61,102 bases of DNA from a virus. The notes under the pieces were generated by a model. It had not been told where the DNA came from. It did no database searches and was given only the letters and a program-made list of their open reading frames with translations. Within the stretch, counting starts at the first letter, position 1, and each line of letters starts with the position of its first letter. Both the position numbers and the translations under genes were made by a program. The stretch covers positions 1-61,102 of IMG/VR virus record IMGVR_UViG_3300046171_000055; one strand, given 5' to 3'. This document shows positions 38,807 through 48,363 of the stretch, piece by piece.

Positions 38807-39661
38807 TTAAGGAAATGATTTCATCACTTCACTTTCTACTGCAAATAATTCAACCTTCTCTGTATTTCTGTTCTCTAAAGTGAATAAAGCATAATGACCT
38901 AATATTCCGTGAGATTCAGAAATAGAGTTTTTAATGTACAATATAAATTCTGTACCTGTAGGTGGTATTTGTGCACCGGCTATAGTATTATCTACAATAA
39001 TTTGATTTATACCGGAAGGTTTATTTACATTTACTTCTTGAACCTGACCCAATAAAAGTGGTGTAGGATTACCAAAGTATAACATATCACCATCATTATT
39101 TGCAGGTGAACCTACAGAAATTATACTACCAATATCTACAGATATAGGAAAACTAACAATAGTTAAACCTGCTACAGGAAAATTATTTTGAATATTTGAA
39201 CTTGTAGCAATACCATTTAAAGAACGTAAAGCGTATTCATCAATCTGAGCAGGTACACTTCCTGCATTTCTTAAGAAAGCATAGTAAGAACCTTCCTTTT
39301 TTTCATACCAATTTTCTATAGTATTTTGTCCTCCCCAAATAAATCCTGAATCTTGTTGGTCGCTTTGTAACAATGTATCCCAACTATCATCACCCTCTAA
39401 GTTTATAGTTTTAAATAACTTATTTTCTAATGGCATATCATTAAAAACAGATTGCAACTTTGAAGGATGGTTTTCACCATAGTATCTATTTCTAATTGGA
39501 TTAGTATTATGACGATAGATATTACCCTGATGAAATGTATAAAAATAGTTATTCATACCAATTAACCAATCAGCATAGTACGAATAAAATGAAGGAAATC
39601 CTTTGACTCCATCATCGTAGCTTAACGTATAGTTTTCTCCTTTTGTTACATCGTTACTCAT
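38807..39661 (-). CDS. Tail structural protein (SFYSYxADWxIGMNxYFY type)
   Basis: 284 residues. GFPSFYSYYADWLIGMNNYF and GNIYRHNTNPIRNRYYGENH are distinctive, and I recall this pattern from structural proteins of Bacteroidota phages. The C-terminal half is beta-rich (NVNKPSGINQIIVDNTIAGA). It lies between the Cys-rich structural gene and the acetyltransferase. Position after the tail stabilisation protein suggests a tail or spike part; not verified. Confidence 0.68.
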   Translation of the reverse strand: MSNDVTKGENYTLSYDDGVKGFPSFYSYYADWLIGMNNYFYTFHQGNIYRHNTNPIRNRYYGENHPSKLQSVFNDMPLENKLFKTINLEGDDSWDTLLQSDQQDSGFIWGGQNTIENWYEKKEGSYYAFLRNAGSVPAQIDEYALRSLNGIATSSNIQNNFPVAGLTIVSFPISVDIGSIISVGSPANNDGDMLYFGNPTPLLLGQVQEVNVNKPSGINQIIVDNTIAGAQIPPTGTEFILYIKNSISESHGILGHYALFTLENRNTEKVELFAVESEVMKSFP

Positions 39662-39672
39662 ATATTATTTTT

Positions 39673-40869
39673 TTATGGACAGTGTGTTGTATCTCCACAA
39701 GAATAACTGACTGCTCCTTCTTGTATTGCATTAACATCTGTCCCTGTTCCTAGTGCAGTTATAGTACCACAATAAATCTGTGGGTCTACAGTGTTGTTAA
39801 TAAAATTAACTCTTTTATATTGTATTACATCTCCCACTGCATTTGCTCCATTAAACCTATCGTTCATAGTATAAAATTGTCCTGTAGTACAATCCTCAAG
39901 AGTTATAGTATTACAAGTATCAAACTTTTGGTCTACAATACCATTGGTTGTATGAACCACAAAACCACCGGGACATAAATAGTAGTTGTCAAATACTTCA
40001 GTTTGTCCGAAACCATCAGTAAAAAGATAGTCGTGTAAGTTAACATTGTTTTGAGTTGATTGACCATTTACCGGAACGTGATAATATAATTCAGTATCAC
40101 TAAACTTTCCTTTACACGCACCGGTTTGAGATGTTGCCATAACACCTAACATAGATGGAATCATTGTAGGACAAGCTACTTCTATACTCCATTGTGTTCC
40201 TCCACAAGGTGCATAAACCGAAACCTCTAATAATTCAGGTTGACCCGTTGTTTTTGGAATAACCATAACACAATCACCCGGTTGACCGGCAGTCAATTGG
40301 TCGTTGTCTGAGGTAATAACTTCTTGAATTGTTGCTCCTGTAGGTGTAAAAGCACCTGCTAAATATTCATTTTCATTTAACTGATAGGTACCTTCAATTT
40401 GGTTTGGCAAACCTCCTCCACATTGTCCTACACTACCTGCACTTCCAAGATAAGTTCTTCCACTAACAGGTTGACCTCCTCCGTTTTGTGCTTGTAACCA
40501 ACCAAATTGTGGTGAACTTACTTTATTGTAAGCAGTTCCATTGAACTGAACCTCAATACCATCAGGTACACCTTGAGGGTCGAATTTAATTATTACGGCT
40601 CCAACATCTGTAGGAGTTCCACCAAGACTAATATTAAGTCTAAATATACCACCTGCACCACTTGCATTTAAACTTCCACCACAAGGCTCATAACAAGTAG
40701 GACAAGGTTGTGGAGGATTTAAAACACAAGTATTACCTGTACATACTTGTTGCCTAACCACAACTCCGTCTGAATAGTATGATGCTGCAGCAAATGTTGT
40801 CAAAGCAGCATCCATATAAATGCCATTTGAATTGCTTAATGTTGTTCCGTCTATATAAAATATTGCCAT
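39673..40869 (-). CDS. Cys-rich beta-rich structural protein
   Basis: 398 residues, low charge and Gly/Thr/Asn-rich, with many cysteines (CTGNTCVLNPPQPCPTCYEP, QVCTG, SVGQCGGG, CVMVIP). This resembles secreted or tail-tip beta proteins stabilised by disulphides or metals. The N-terminus MAIFYIDGTTLSNSNGIYMD and the spacing fit a tail fibre or spike. It is packed between the large tail protein (11 bp) and 38807-39661. Function unknown. Confidence 0.62.
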   Translation of the reverse strand: MAIFYIDGTTLSNSNGIYMDAALTTFAAASYYSDGVVVRQQVCTGNTCVLNPPQPCPTCYEPCGGSLNASGAGGIFRLNISLGGTPTDVGAVIIKFDPQGVPDGIEVQFNGTAYNKVSSPQFGWLQAQNGGGQPVSGRTYLGSAGSVGQCGGGLPNQIEGTYQLNENEYLAGAFTPTGATIQEVITSDNDQLTAGQPGDCVMVIPKTTGQPELLEVSVYAPCGGTQWSIEVACPTMIPSMLGVMATSQTGACKGKFSDTELYYHVPVNGQSTQNNVNLHDYLFTDGFGQTEVFDNYYLCPGGFVVHTTNGIVDQKFDTCNTITLEDCTTGQFYTMNDRFNGANAVGDVIQYKRVNFINNTVDPQIYCGTITALGTGTDVNAIQEGAVSYSCGDTTHCP

Positions 40870-40879
40870 AATTAAATTT

Positions 40880-43800
40880 TTACGATGGTGTTTGTATACA
40901 ACAACAAGCAGTTTGTATATCTACTCCTGAACATAAATCAATTGTTGTTGGTTTTCTTAAATCCCAAATTAAATATAAAAAATCTCCATCATTACCTGCA
41001 GGAATTGTAAAGTTCCCTTTATAATATTCACCCGGTGTAACCTCTACTGTTGCCATTGCCGTAGATGCAGAAATTAATTGCTGCATTGCAGGTGATGTTT
41101 GAGCATAGTTTACGTTAGTTCTTAGGTATCTAAAACTATTTGTATTATTATCCCAAGTTGCAGTATCGTTCTGCCATTTTGCCCATACTAAATCCTGTTG
41201 GTCTCCTGTGCTTGGTATTGACCCTTGACCTTGTTCTCCTGTTTGAGAAGAGAAATAACTAATAATAGGATTAGTTTGTCCATCATCAAACTGAACGAAT
41301 GTAGTAGTTAAAGGAGATTGATATCCACCGGGAAAAGGTGGAGCATAAAATCTTTTCTGTGTATGTATAACCTCAAATGCTTCATTAGCACCTGTTAAAA
41401 CTACATCTACTACAGTTAAAGTTTTAGCATCAGGACATTCAACTGATAAAACTAAAGTAGTAATACTACCACCTAATGGTGTAATTTTTACTTCAACTTC
41501 AGTTATACTTTGACTATTTTTATTAACCGTTATATCTCCACCCCCTGATTGATTTGTTGCAGTTTGAGTATTACCTGCATAGGTAACTTCTACATCAAAC
41601 AAACCTGATGTTGTAACAGAACTCCAAGAAACTTTTAATGGTCCAATAGAACTGCCCATTTCAAAACAAGAATCAAAAGGAATATTTGGTGTGATTGTAA
41701 TTTCTTGAGTTATTCCACAAGCAGTACAAGGTATATCAACAGGAACTTTTTGTTGGTTTGATGTTAATACAAACTCATTCATATAAGGGTCAAAACCTCC
41801 TAGCTTCTGAGTTTCAAACTCTATGTTAAATAAATCCCTGAACCAAGTTCTCATACCATAACTTGAAACAACTTCAAGTTGGTCGTTTTGATAACTTGTT
41901 CCACTTAATTTTAAAACTGAACCTCTTTTAGAATCTGTAAAATATTTATCCGGACCCCACTGTGCAAAGCTTTCAGGATTGTGACTAATACCAAACTCTT
42001 CAATTCTAGCTATTTGAGTTCCTAAAACTTCAGGTACTGATTGTAGTAGGTTTCCTGTTCCTGCATCGGACAATAAGTTTTTACCTGCTAATACATAAGA
42101 TATTTTATCTTCTTGTAAAGTAAGCACATCTGTTTCTCTAGCAAATAACTTTTGTATTGGTCCAAATGATTCTTCTAAAGCTTTAAAGTTTAGTAGTCCA
42201 AAGTTAAACTCATTGAGTTTGTTTACATTAGACTCATCATTGAATATACCACTATAAGTAATGTCAGAAAATCTTCTCACTTCTTTATAGTCAATTGCTT
42301 GAGTTGATGTAACTCTATTACCTAACTCAAAATCTTTTCCTAAAATACTATCACGAATCTTATAACTTTCAACACCATTACCAAAAGCATAGCAATTGAA
42401 AAACTTAGTATCAATGATAGCAGGTTGAGTATCAGTTTGGTCTTGAATATTACCCAAGTGCAGACCCGGTGTTAAATTTACTTGACCAACATTTATATCT
42501 GTAGGGTCAACAGGTGGTGTGGTTGGGTTCAGTTGTGCACTACCACATTCAGCAACAAAAGTCACTGTAGTTCCTGACCCTGCCGTTCCTTTACCTAAAA
42601 TAAGTATCTGTTGTGGTTGTCCATCTAAATCTATATAGTCAAACACCACATCGTTTATGTCATCGTTTTCAATTGTATATAAACAATTATTAGTTCCGTT
42701 ATTGATTTGATAAGTTTCAGGACCTTCATACCATATATCCGGTGAAGCATCTAATGGCTCACTTTCAAAAATACAAGTATTGTCTGCTCTAAACACAGTG
42801 ATACACATACGGATAACAGACCTTCTCTTTTTACTACTACCACAGGCTCTAGTACCTCTACCCATAAGCTTTAATTGGTTTGTAGCAGCATTTCTATAGA
42901 AGCCAAAATATATAACACATAAATCTTCAGGTAAAGTCTGTGAGCCTTGCATACCTTCATAAGAAACTGTAAAATCACAACCATCACCCGGATTACCTAT
43001 AGACTGAATACCTAATGTTTCAAAAGCATCATCTACATTGTCACCTTCAAACCAATCATAAAAATTATCGTAGTCTTGTGAAGATGTAAGTGTCTTTTCA
43101 AAATCCCATCTTCTTCCTTCACACTTATTACCCGAACCTTTTCTTTCAACTTTAATATCAAAAACAATTCTTGAGTTAGCAGGTATAGTATAATCAGTAT
43201 ACGAAGAACCTGCTATATTTGGGTCAGGTTGTTCTAGGTTTACAGGGTATGTGACCAAAGGATAACTACCTGAACTTTTTCTAGTAGTTTGTTTACAACC
43301 AAAATCTACAATAGCATTCTCCCCTTGTTCAGTACTAAATTGATTTGGTCTAATCTTCATATACGTTCCCGAAGGAATTGGTATATTACCATCTTCATCA
43401 CCACCTCCACCTTCAGAAGGTATATCTAGAAATCCCTTTTGTTGTGCTTCTTTTTGTAGCACCGTTGCAAAGACACATCCTGATGTAGGACCATCTGCAT
43501 CTCTCTTTACAATTAACCTTTGACCTTCTGTAATTTTTTGAGAGTTCTCTCCTTCTAATAGAAAGTGTGTTTCTTGTGTTTCGGGGTCGTTAAAAAATAT
43601 ACTTGAAAAAATAGTATCATACTTTTCTCTGTCAGGTTTAATTGCAAACTTATAATTAGTTGCCCAAACAGGTGCTAGTTGTGATTCAGGTATTTCTACA
43701 TATATACTGTTTGCAGTATCAGAATCATCACATAAAAATTGTTGTGCATTAAACTCACTAACTAATGCAGGTGTTGAACGACCAAACTCATCCATATATA

Positions 43801-45556
43801 AAATACCAATCTCATATCCTCTGTTACTGTGTAAGCTTTCTCCTGAACCTAATTTACTATAGTCAGCTTCAGCAGTTTGTATTTTAAAATATTCAGTAAC
43901 AATTTGTGTAGGTGTAGCTATATCATCAGCATATTGAACTGCAGGGAATGTAAATGTAACTACACTTGACCCCGGTATACTTGATACTTCAATAGCTTGT
44001 TCAATGGCTGATATACCACTGTTATATATAAATAGGGTTCCATCTAAATCAGCTTTCCATATTCTATTATATGCATCTGTCATAGTTGAACCATTCTCTC
44101 TGTCTGCCATAGGCTCTATATTACCTCCCGGTAATGATGTTCCTATTTGTGCAACAGTTTGAGAATTAGTAATCCATTCAAATACAGAACCAAAATCTTG
44201 GTTTATACCAAATGTAAATTGTAATGATTGTTCTTCATTTGTTTCTATAGGAGGGTTATTACCTGAAAATTGAGAGTGTTCAAAATCTACTATCAATGTT
44301 ACAGTCGCACCACTAACTAAATCAATACCACCAAAATCAAATTCTGCTACACCATCATTAACATTTACAACCCCTTGTATTGTGTAATTGGCATCATCTA
44401 GTTCAGCTTCAATATTTATAGCTTCAAAAGATTCCATTACTTTTTCTGTTGTAAAATCTAGTCTTACAGGATTACCTAAATAATTAATTAAATCATATCC
44501 TTCAACATAGTTTCCAAACATTAATCTATTACCCATTAAAGTTTGTGCTTGAGCAAACCTTGGGACATTATCATATAGCCTTAAAATTTCAGCTTCTGAT
44601 AAAATTGTAAATATTTTACTATTAGTAAATGAATAAGTTACATTTTGAAAGTCAGTGTAGCCTTGTTTACTTTTATCTAGCTTTTCAATAACTTTAATTA
44701 TAGGACTATTAGCTTCTTTAAATAACAAGTCAATACCTTTAACTAATGAACCACCTGTATTGAAAGTAACAAGTGCAGTATTGTACAGGTTTGTCATACC
44801 TTCGTTTAGGTAACTCTCTCCTGAAAATAAAAATGTACCCGGTGAAAAAGCAGGGTTAGTAAAAATTGATGTAGCTGAATACTCGTCATCATCATACCTA
44901 TATCTATAAGCAAAACATATAAATCTTTCTTCTAAAAAATTTTCTTGACTTCCTGTTTGAATTAGTTGTATTGAAGGAGGCTGAATTGGTGGCTTTTTAA
45001 TTACCAATATATCCTCAGCTAAGAAACCATCTAAACCATTAGCATCAGGGTCAGCATAATTTTTTAGTATATTAATTTTTCTTGGTGGATTAAAATTATC
45101 TGTAAAAAATAAAAGTTTATTATCTACTAAATCTATTCCTGTATGTAGATATAATTCATCAAAGTTTAAGGTGGTATTAACACCACCACCATCATCCATA
45201 CTAATAAGATGGTATACTACAATATTATTGTTTTGATTCCAAGAAACTACAAGGTCTAATTTTTGAGTAGGACTAGGAGCAAAGTTTGGGTCGTGAACCA
45301 TCCAATACAAAGTCTCATTACTTCCATCTTCAAATGCTCCTATACATCTAGCTTGATTAGATAATGGAGTTCCATCATACTGTAAAGTTGTTACTCTAAG
45401 GTTACCTTTTGAGTTTTCAATAACTCCAATCTCAGCACCTTCAGTTGAACCCATACGAACATTTAATGCATCAACGTACTCCCCATTAGTAATGAGTCGT
45501 TCATCAACCATTTTATTCATTTTACCCTGAGTAAAGTTCCTTGTTAAATTTGCCAT
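40880..45556 (-). CDS. Tail stabilisation/nozzle protein, P22/crAss-like (1558 residues)
   Basis: The N-terminus NFTQGKMNKMVDERLITNGE then YVDALNVRMGSTEGAEIGVI matches the pattern that I recall for crAss-like and Cellulophaga phage tail proteins related to P22 tail accessory proteins. The rest is a long beta-rich protein with Cys pairs (IPCTACGITQEI, GVDIQTACCCIQTP at the C-terminus). This type of protein closes the portal and connects the short tail. The stop lies 10 bp before the next gene. It argues for a podovirus. Confidence 0.78.
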   Translation of the reverse strand: MANLTRNFTQGKMNKMVDERLITNGEYVDALNVRMGSTEGAEIGVIENSKGNLRVTTLQYDGTPLSNQARCIGAFEDGSNETLYWMVHDPNFAPSPTQKLDLVVSWNQNNNIVVYHLISMDDGGGVNTTLNFDELYLHTGIDLVDNKLLFFTDNFNPPRKINILKNYADPDANGLDGFLAEDILVIKKPPIQPPSIQLIQTGSQENFLEERFICFAYRYRYDDDEYSATSIFTNPAFSPGTFLFSGESYLNEGMTNLYNTALVTFNTGGSLVKGIDLLFKEANSPIIKVIEKLDKSKQGYTDFQNVTYSFTNSKIFTILSEAEILRLYDNVPRFAQAQTLMGNRLMFGNYVEGYDLINYLGNPVRLDFTTEKVMESFEAINIEAELDDANYTIQGVVNVNDGVAEFDFGGIDLVSGATVTLIVDFEHSQFSGNNPPIETNEEQSLQFTFGINQDFGSVFEWITNSQTVAQIGTSLPGGNIEPMADRENGSTMTDAYNRIWKADLDGTLFIYNSGISAIEQAIEVSSIPGSSVVTFTFPAVQYADDIATPTQIVTEYFKIQTAEADYSKLGSGESLHSNRGYEIGILYMDEFGRSTPALVSEFNAQQFLCDDSDTANSIYVEIPESQLAPVWATNYKFAIKPDREKYDTIFSSIFFNDPETQETHFLLEGENSQKITEGQRLIVKRDADGPTSGCVFATVLQKEAQQKGFLDIPSEGGGGDEDGNIPIPSGTYMKIRPNQFSTEQGENAIVDFGCKQTTRKSSGSYPLVTYPVNLEQPDPNIAGSSYTDYTIPANSRIVFDIKVERKGSGNKCEGRRWDFEKTLTSSQDYDNFYDWFEGDNVDDAFETLGIQSIGNPGDGCDFTVSYEGMQGSQTLPEDLCVIYFGFYRNAATNQLKLMGRGTRACGSSKKRRSVIRMCITVFRADNTCIFESEPLDASPDIWYEGPETYQINNGTNNCLYTIENDDINDVVFDYIDLDGQPQQILILGKGTAGSGTTVTFVAECGSAQLNPTTPPVDPTDINVGQVNLTPGLHLGNIQDQTDTQPAIIDTKFFNCYAFGNGVESYKIRDSILGKDFELGNRVTSTQAIDYKEVRRFSDITYSGIFNDESNVNKLNEFNFGLLNFKALEESFGPIQKLFARETDVLTLQEDKISYVLAGKNLLSDAGTGNLLQSVPEVLGTQIARIEEFGISHNPESFAQWGPDKYFTDSKRGSVLKLSGTSYQNDQLEVVSSYGMRTWFRDLFNIEFETQKLGGFDPYMNEFVLTSNQQKVPVDIPCTACGITQEITITPNIPFDSCFEMGSSIGPLKVSWSSVTTSGLFDVEVTYAGNTQTATNQSGGGDITVNKNSQSITEVEVKITPLGGSITTLVLSVECPDAKTLTVVDVVLTGANEAFEVIHTQKRFYAPPFPGGYQSPLTTTFVQFDDGQTNPIISYFSSQTGEQGQGSIPSTGDQQDLVWAKWQNDTATWDNNTNSFRYLRTNVNYAQTSPAMQQLISASTAMATVEVTPGEYYKGNFTIPAGNDGDFLYLIWDLRKPTTIDLCSGVDIQTACCCIQTPS

Positions 45557-45557
45557 A

Positions 45558-46481
45558 TTATTTTAACCACTTATCCCTACCTCTCATATTCATTAAGAGT
45601 CTTCCGGGATGTATATTACTAATTCTAATTTTTGCATTTCTAAGTAAAGCTGCTCTCTTCTTTCTTGAACGTGCAACAATGTATTCTTGTACTCCAACTT
45701 TAGAACTTAATATTTCAAATTCTACTGCAGCATAGATGTATTTTTCAAATAGTTTATTTACAGTAACTAAACTGTCATCACCATTCTCCATACCATCTGA
45801 TACATACTCAAGAATACACAACTCATCTGCCATTCCTGAACTAAAATTAATAACACCACCTTTGGGGTTTATTTTAAAAGTGGGATTAGCATTGGCAGTT
45901 TCTGTATTCAATCCATAACGTGCTCCAATACCGTATTCAAAATACCAAGCACCATCAACACACCAACCTGCTCTACCATAGTATTCTGAGTTTTGGTTTA
46001 AATAGATACTTTGTTTTTGACCTTTTATTCTATCATAATCAATATCTGAAAATTGTGGAGATATTGCGTTACCATCTATATCAAAAAGTATTCTACATTC
46101 GTTGTCTTGCAAATAAGCTGAAGACCAATTTGTTTGAATGTTTTCTGTTAATGGCATAAGTAATCCATCTCTATACATAGATATTCTAACCCAATTCACA
46201 TAGTCAGATGGAAGCACATATCTTAATGTGTCACACACACTAAGTTCTAATATTTTAATTTCTTTAAAGGCATCATAATTTAATTCCTGTATTGCTCGTT
46301 TAGCGTGGAATAAAATCTTATACCTTTCTTCGTTGTTTACAAGACTGTGATTACCTTGATACATTAACATAAAATTGTTAACTATATCTTCCAAAGAAAC
46401 ATATTGATATGAACCCCAATTAGCATTCTCAGGTGGATTACCTCCATTCTCGTAATATTGATATTGTGTTATATAACTCAT
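45558..46481 (-). CDS. Ring/head-tail connector protein 1
   Basis: 307 residues. RYKILFHAKRAIQELNYDAF then EIKILELSVCD and LPSDYVNWVRISMYRDGLLM followed by PLTEN are what I recall for crAss-like connector (ring) proteins. It probably stacks under the portal before the stabilisation protein. The ATG is 2 bp below the stop of the next connector gene, so the two are coupled. Confidence 0.74.
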   Translation of the reverse strand: MSYITQYQYYENGGNPPENANWGSYQYVSLEDIVNNFMLMYQGNHSLVNNEERYKILFHAKRAIQELNYDAFKEIKILELSVCDTLRYVLPSDYVNWVRISMYRDGLLMPLTENIQTNWSSAYLQDNECRILFDIDGNAISPQFSDIDYDRIKGQKQSIYLNQNSEYYGRAGWCVDGAWYFEYGIGARYGLNTETANANPTFKINPKGGVINFSSGMADELCILEYVSDGMENGDDSLVTVNKLFEKYIYAAVEFEILSSKVGVQEYIVARSRKKRAALLRNAKIRISNIHPGRLLMNMRGRDKWLK

Positions 46482-46483
46482 AA

Positions 46484-47452
46484 TTATTTCTCTGTTTGCA
46501 TATTTTTAGCTTCCTCTGCTCCACCAAATTGTGCTGCTGACATTTCTCTAATAGACATACCTGCATATTGTAATATCTTATTGACAAGATTTGGCTCGTC
46601 ATCTTTAGGTAATTCAAAGTCTTGAAAATCATTTGCTGATTGATTGAATGCAGGTTCACCACTAACTAGGTCTACATAAGTCCACTTAGGAACTTTAGGA
46701 AATCTGATGTATTGACATTCTACTGCTCCAAATTGATTTATAGAATCAGGAAACAAAGACAATGTTGGTTCTTGCTGACTATAAGCAGGGAACATTAAAT
46801 TAGGTGCAGTTAACAATGAATTGTTTAGCATTGTTATTTTACTATTAGTAACCTTTTCTGCTTCTTTAACAGGTTTAACTGAATATATCAAGTACTGCAT
46901 TTGTGGATTTAGGAAAGTATCGAAAGGATTTCCATCACCGTCAACTAATGTTAACTCAGTTTCTGCTACCACTACTGATACATATCCTACTTCTGCAGGG
47001 TTAGATGATAAGTTAACAACTATATCTCCTACCTGAACACCATCTGATATAAAGGTTGCCGTATTATCAACTAATGATTGTACCTGAATAACATCGTTAG
47101 TACCACTAGCAAGTTGCTTTGTGTATATTAAAACTTTATTTAAGAGGTAATAACTATCTCCTGTGGTTGTAGGACTAGGGGTAAAAAACTTATTACTATA
47201 TTGATGAAACAAAAATTTAGTTTCAGAAAAAGTATTTATAACTTCTTCTAAACCTTTTGTTATATCAGCATACTCAGTACCCGACTGCCTTGCATTCTCC
47301 TTAACAATTTGATAGTTGTACGAATAAAAATAATTTTCAAATAAATCTAACTGTGCTTGTTTTGCAAATAAGTTAAAGTCAGATGGGGATATATACCCGT
47401 AATTATTCTTGTTCAGTACGGACATCACCGTTTGTCTTACTGAATTTATCAT
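46484..47452 (-). CDS. Ring/head-tail connector protein 2
   Basis: 322 residues. MINSVRQTVMSVLNKNNYGY, DFNLFAKQAQLDLFENYFYS are the strong N-terminal pattern of the crAss-type connector. The middle part FISDGVQVGDIVVN resembles 4377-4874. It has its own promoter (47469-47476) and a terminator upstream, so head-tail genes start a new transcript here. Confidence 0.74.
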   Translation of the reverse strand: MINSVRQTVMSVLNKNNYGYISPSDFNLFAKQAQLDLFENYFYSYNYQIVKENARQSGTEYADITKGLEEVINTFSETKFLFHQYSNKFFTPSPTTTGDSYYLLNKVLIYTKQLASGTNDVIQVQSLVDNTATFISDGVQVGDIVVNLSSNPAEVGYVSVVVAETELTLVDGDGNPFDTFLNPQMQYLIYSVKPVKEAEKVTNSKITMLNNSLLTAPNLMFPAYSQQEPTLSLFPDSINQFGAVECQYIRFPKVPKWTYVDLVSGEPAFNQSANDFQDFELPKDDEPNLVNKILQYAGMSIREMSAAQFGGAEEAKNMQTEK

Positions 47453-47468
47453 CTGTATTTCTTTTCTA

Positions 47469-47476
47469 CAAAGATA
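47469..47476 (-). promoter_or_regulatory. -7 box for the connector/tail operon
   Basis: TATCTTTG on the minus strand, 16 nt before the ATG at 47452 and right after the terminator 47480-47513. Start and stop signals are back to back. Confidence 0.65.
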
Positions 47477-47479
47477 ATG

Positions 47480-47513
47480 AAAAAAAAAGACCCCTTCATT
47501 TTTGAAGAGGTCT
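47480..47513 (-). terminator. Intrinsic terminator after 47538-48290
   Basis: On the minus strand AGACCTCTTCA-AAAA-TGAAGGGGTCT (one G-U pair) with a run of T. It separates the capsid transcript from the connector transcript. Confidence 0.88.
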
Positions 47514-47537
47514 CTTAATTATGGTCAATTATAGGGT

Positions 47538-48290
47538 TTAATCTAACAAAGATTCTAAGTATTTTAAAATCTCAAGACCTTCGTCATCTGATAGAAATTG
47601 TGCAACCATATCTAAAGCTTCAGCACCGAATGGTACGTTAAGCATTTTGGTTTTATTTGATGGTGTATTAAACCATACTTCTTTTCCACTCTTTCTAGTT
47701 TTCAATAATCCTTCTTCAAAGAATCTTTGAATCGTACCCATAAGTTTTAATTCAGGGTCACTAATTACTTCTAAGAAATCTTGAGGATTACTTCTAGCAT
47801 ATACTAATACATCTCTTTTAAGTTCTGCAGTAGACATAGTAGTTACGTCTTTACCAAACAATACTCTACATACATTTTCAAGTTGGTCAAGAGTAAGCTT
47901 CTTAGCTTCAACTAAAGCATCAGCTTCAACCATAAGGTCTTCTACCTCTTCTGCTGCATCTTTTGCTTTGTCAACTTGTACAAACTTTCTACCATTTAAT
48001 GGATGATAGTGTAGGAACTCTTGTAATACTTGATTTTCTTTTGGAACGTATAAGAAACCATCTTCAAAAATAATTGGTTCAAGTAATGCATTTTTATCTT
48101 GTTCATCTACAAAACAAGACTTTTGATTTCTTGCATAACGTAACTCTCTATTGGTTCCGGTTTTCTCATCAAAGTGTAAAAGTGAAAATCTCTTTGTGTG
48201 TCTCACAGGTAGCATAAAGGAAAGAGGTGCTACTCCTCTTGTTAGTTTGTAACTCTTAGCTACAAACACACTTGTTTTTGCTTTCGCCAT
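47538..48290 (-). CDS. Unknown head-region protein
   Basis: 250 residues. RHTKRFSLLHFDEKTGTNRE then LRYARNQKSCFVDEQDKNAL has mixed character, and the C-terminal third is helical and acidic (MVAQFLSDDEGLEILKYLES). It sits between the capsid gene and the connectors. The capsid terminator at 48316-48348 precedes it, so it is either expressed by read-through or from an unseen promoter. A head-completion or decoration role is possible from position. Confidence 0.66.
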   Translation of the reverse strand: MAKAKTSVFVAKSYKLTRGVAPLSFMLPVRHTKRFSLLHFDEKTGTNRELRYARNQKSCFVDEQDKNALLEPIIFEDGFLYVPKENQVLQEFLHYHPLNGRKFVQVDKAKDAAEEVEDLMVEADALVEAKKLTLDQLENVCRVLFGKDVTTMSTAELKRDVLVYARSNPQDFLEVISDPELKLMGTIQRFFEEGLLKTRKSGKEVWFNTPSNKTKMLNVPFGAEALDMVAQFLSDDEGLEILKYLESLLD

Positions 48291-48315
48291 TTTATTTATA
48301 ATTTAATTAAAGTTT

Positions 48316-48348
48316 AAAAAAAAGGAGGAGTGTCTTCAAAGACACTCC
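48316..48348 (-). terminator. Capsid-gene terminator built on the palindrome
   Basis: On the minus strand GGAGTGTCTT-TG-AAGACACTCC then TCC and eight T. The 16-bp palindrome (48330-48345) is its core, lengthened by GGA/TCC arms. It lies 15 bp after the capsid stop. Confidence 0.85.
48330..48345. repeat. Dispersed 16-bp palindrome, copy 12
   Basis: GTGTCTTCAAAGACAC on the plus strand, the core of the terminator after the major capsid gene. Confidence 0.95.
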
Positions 48349-48363
48349 CCCAATATAATAATC

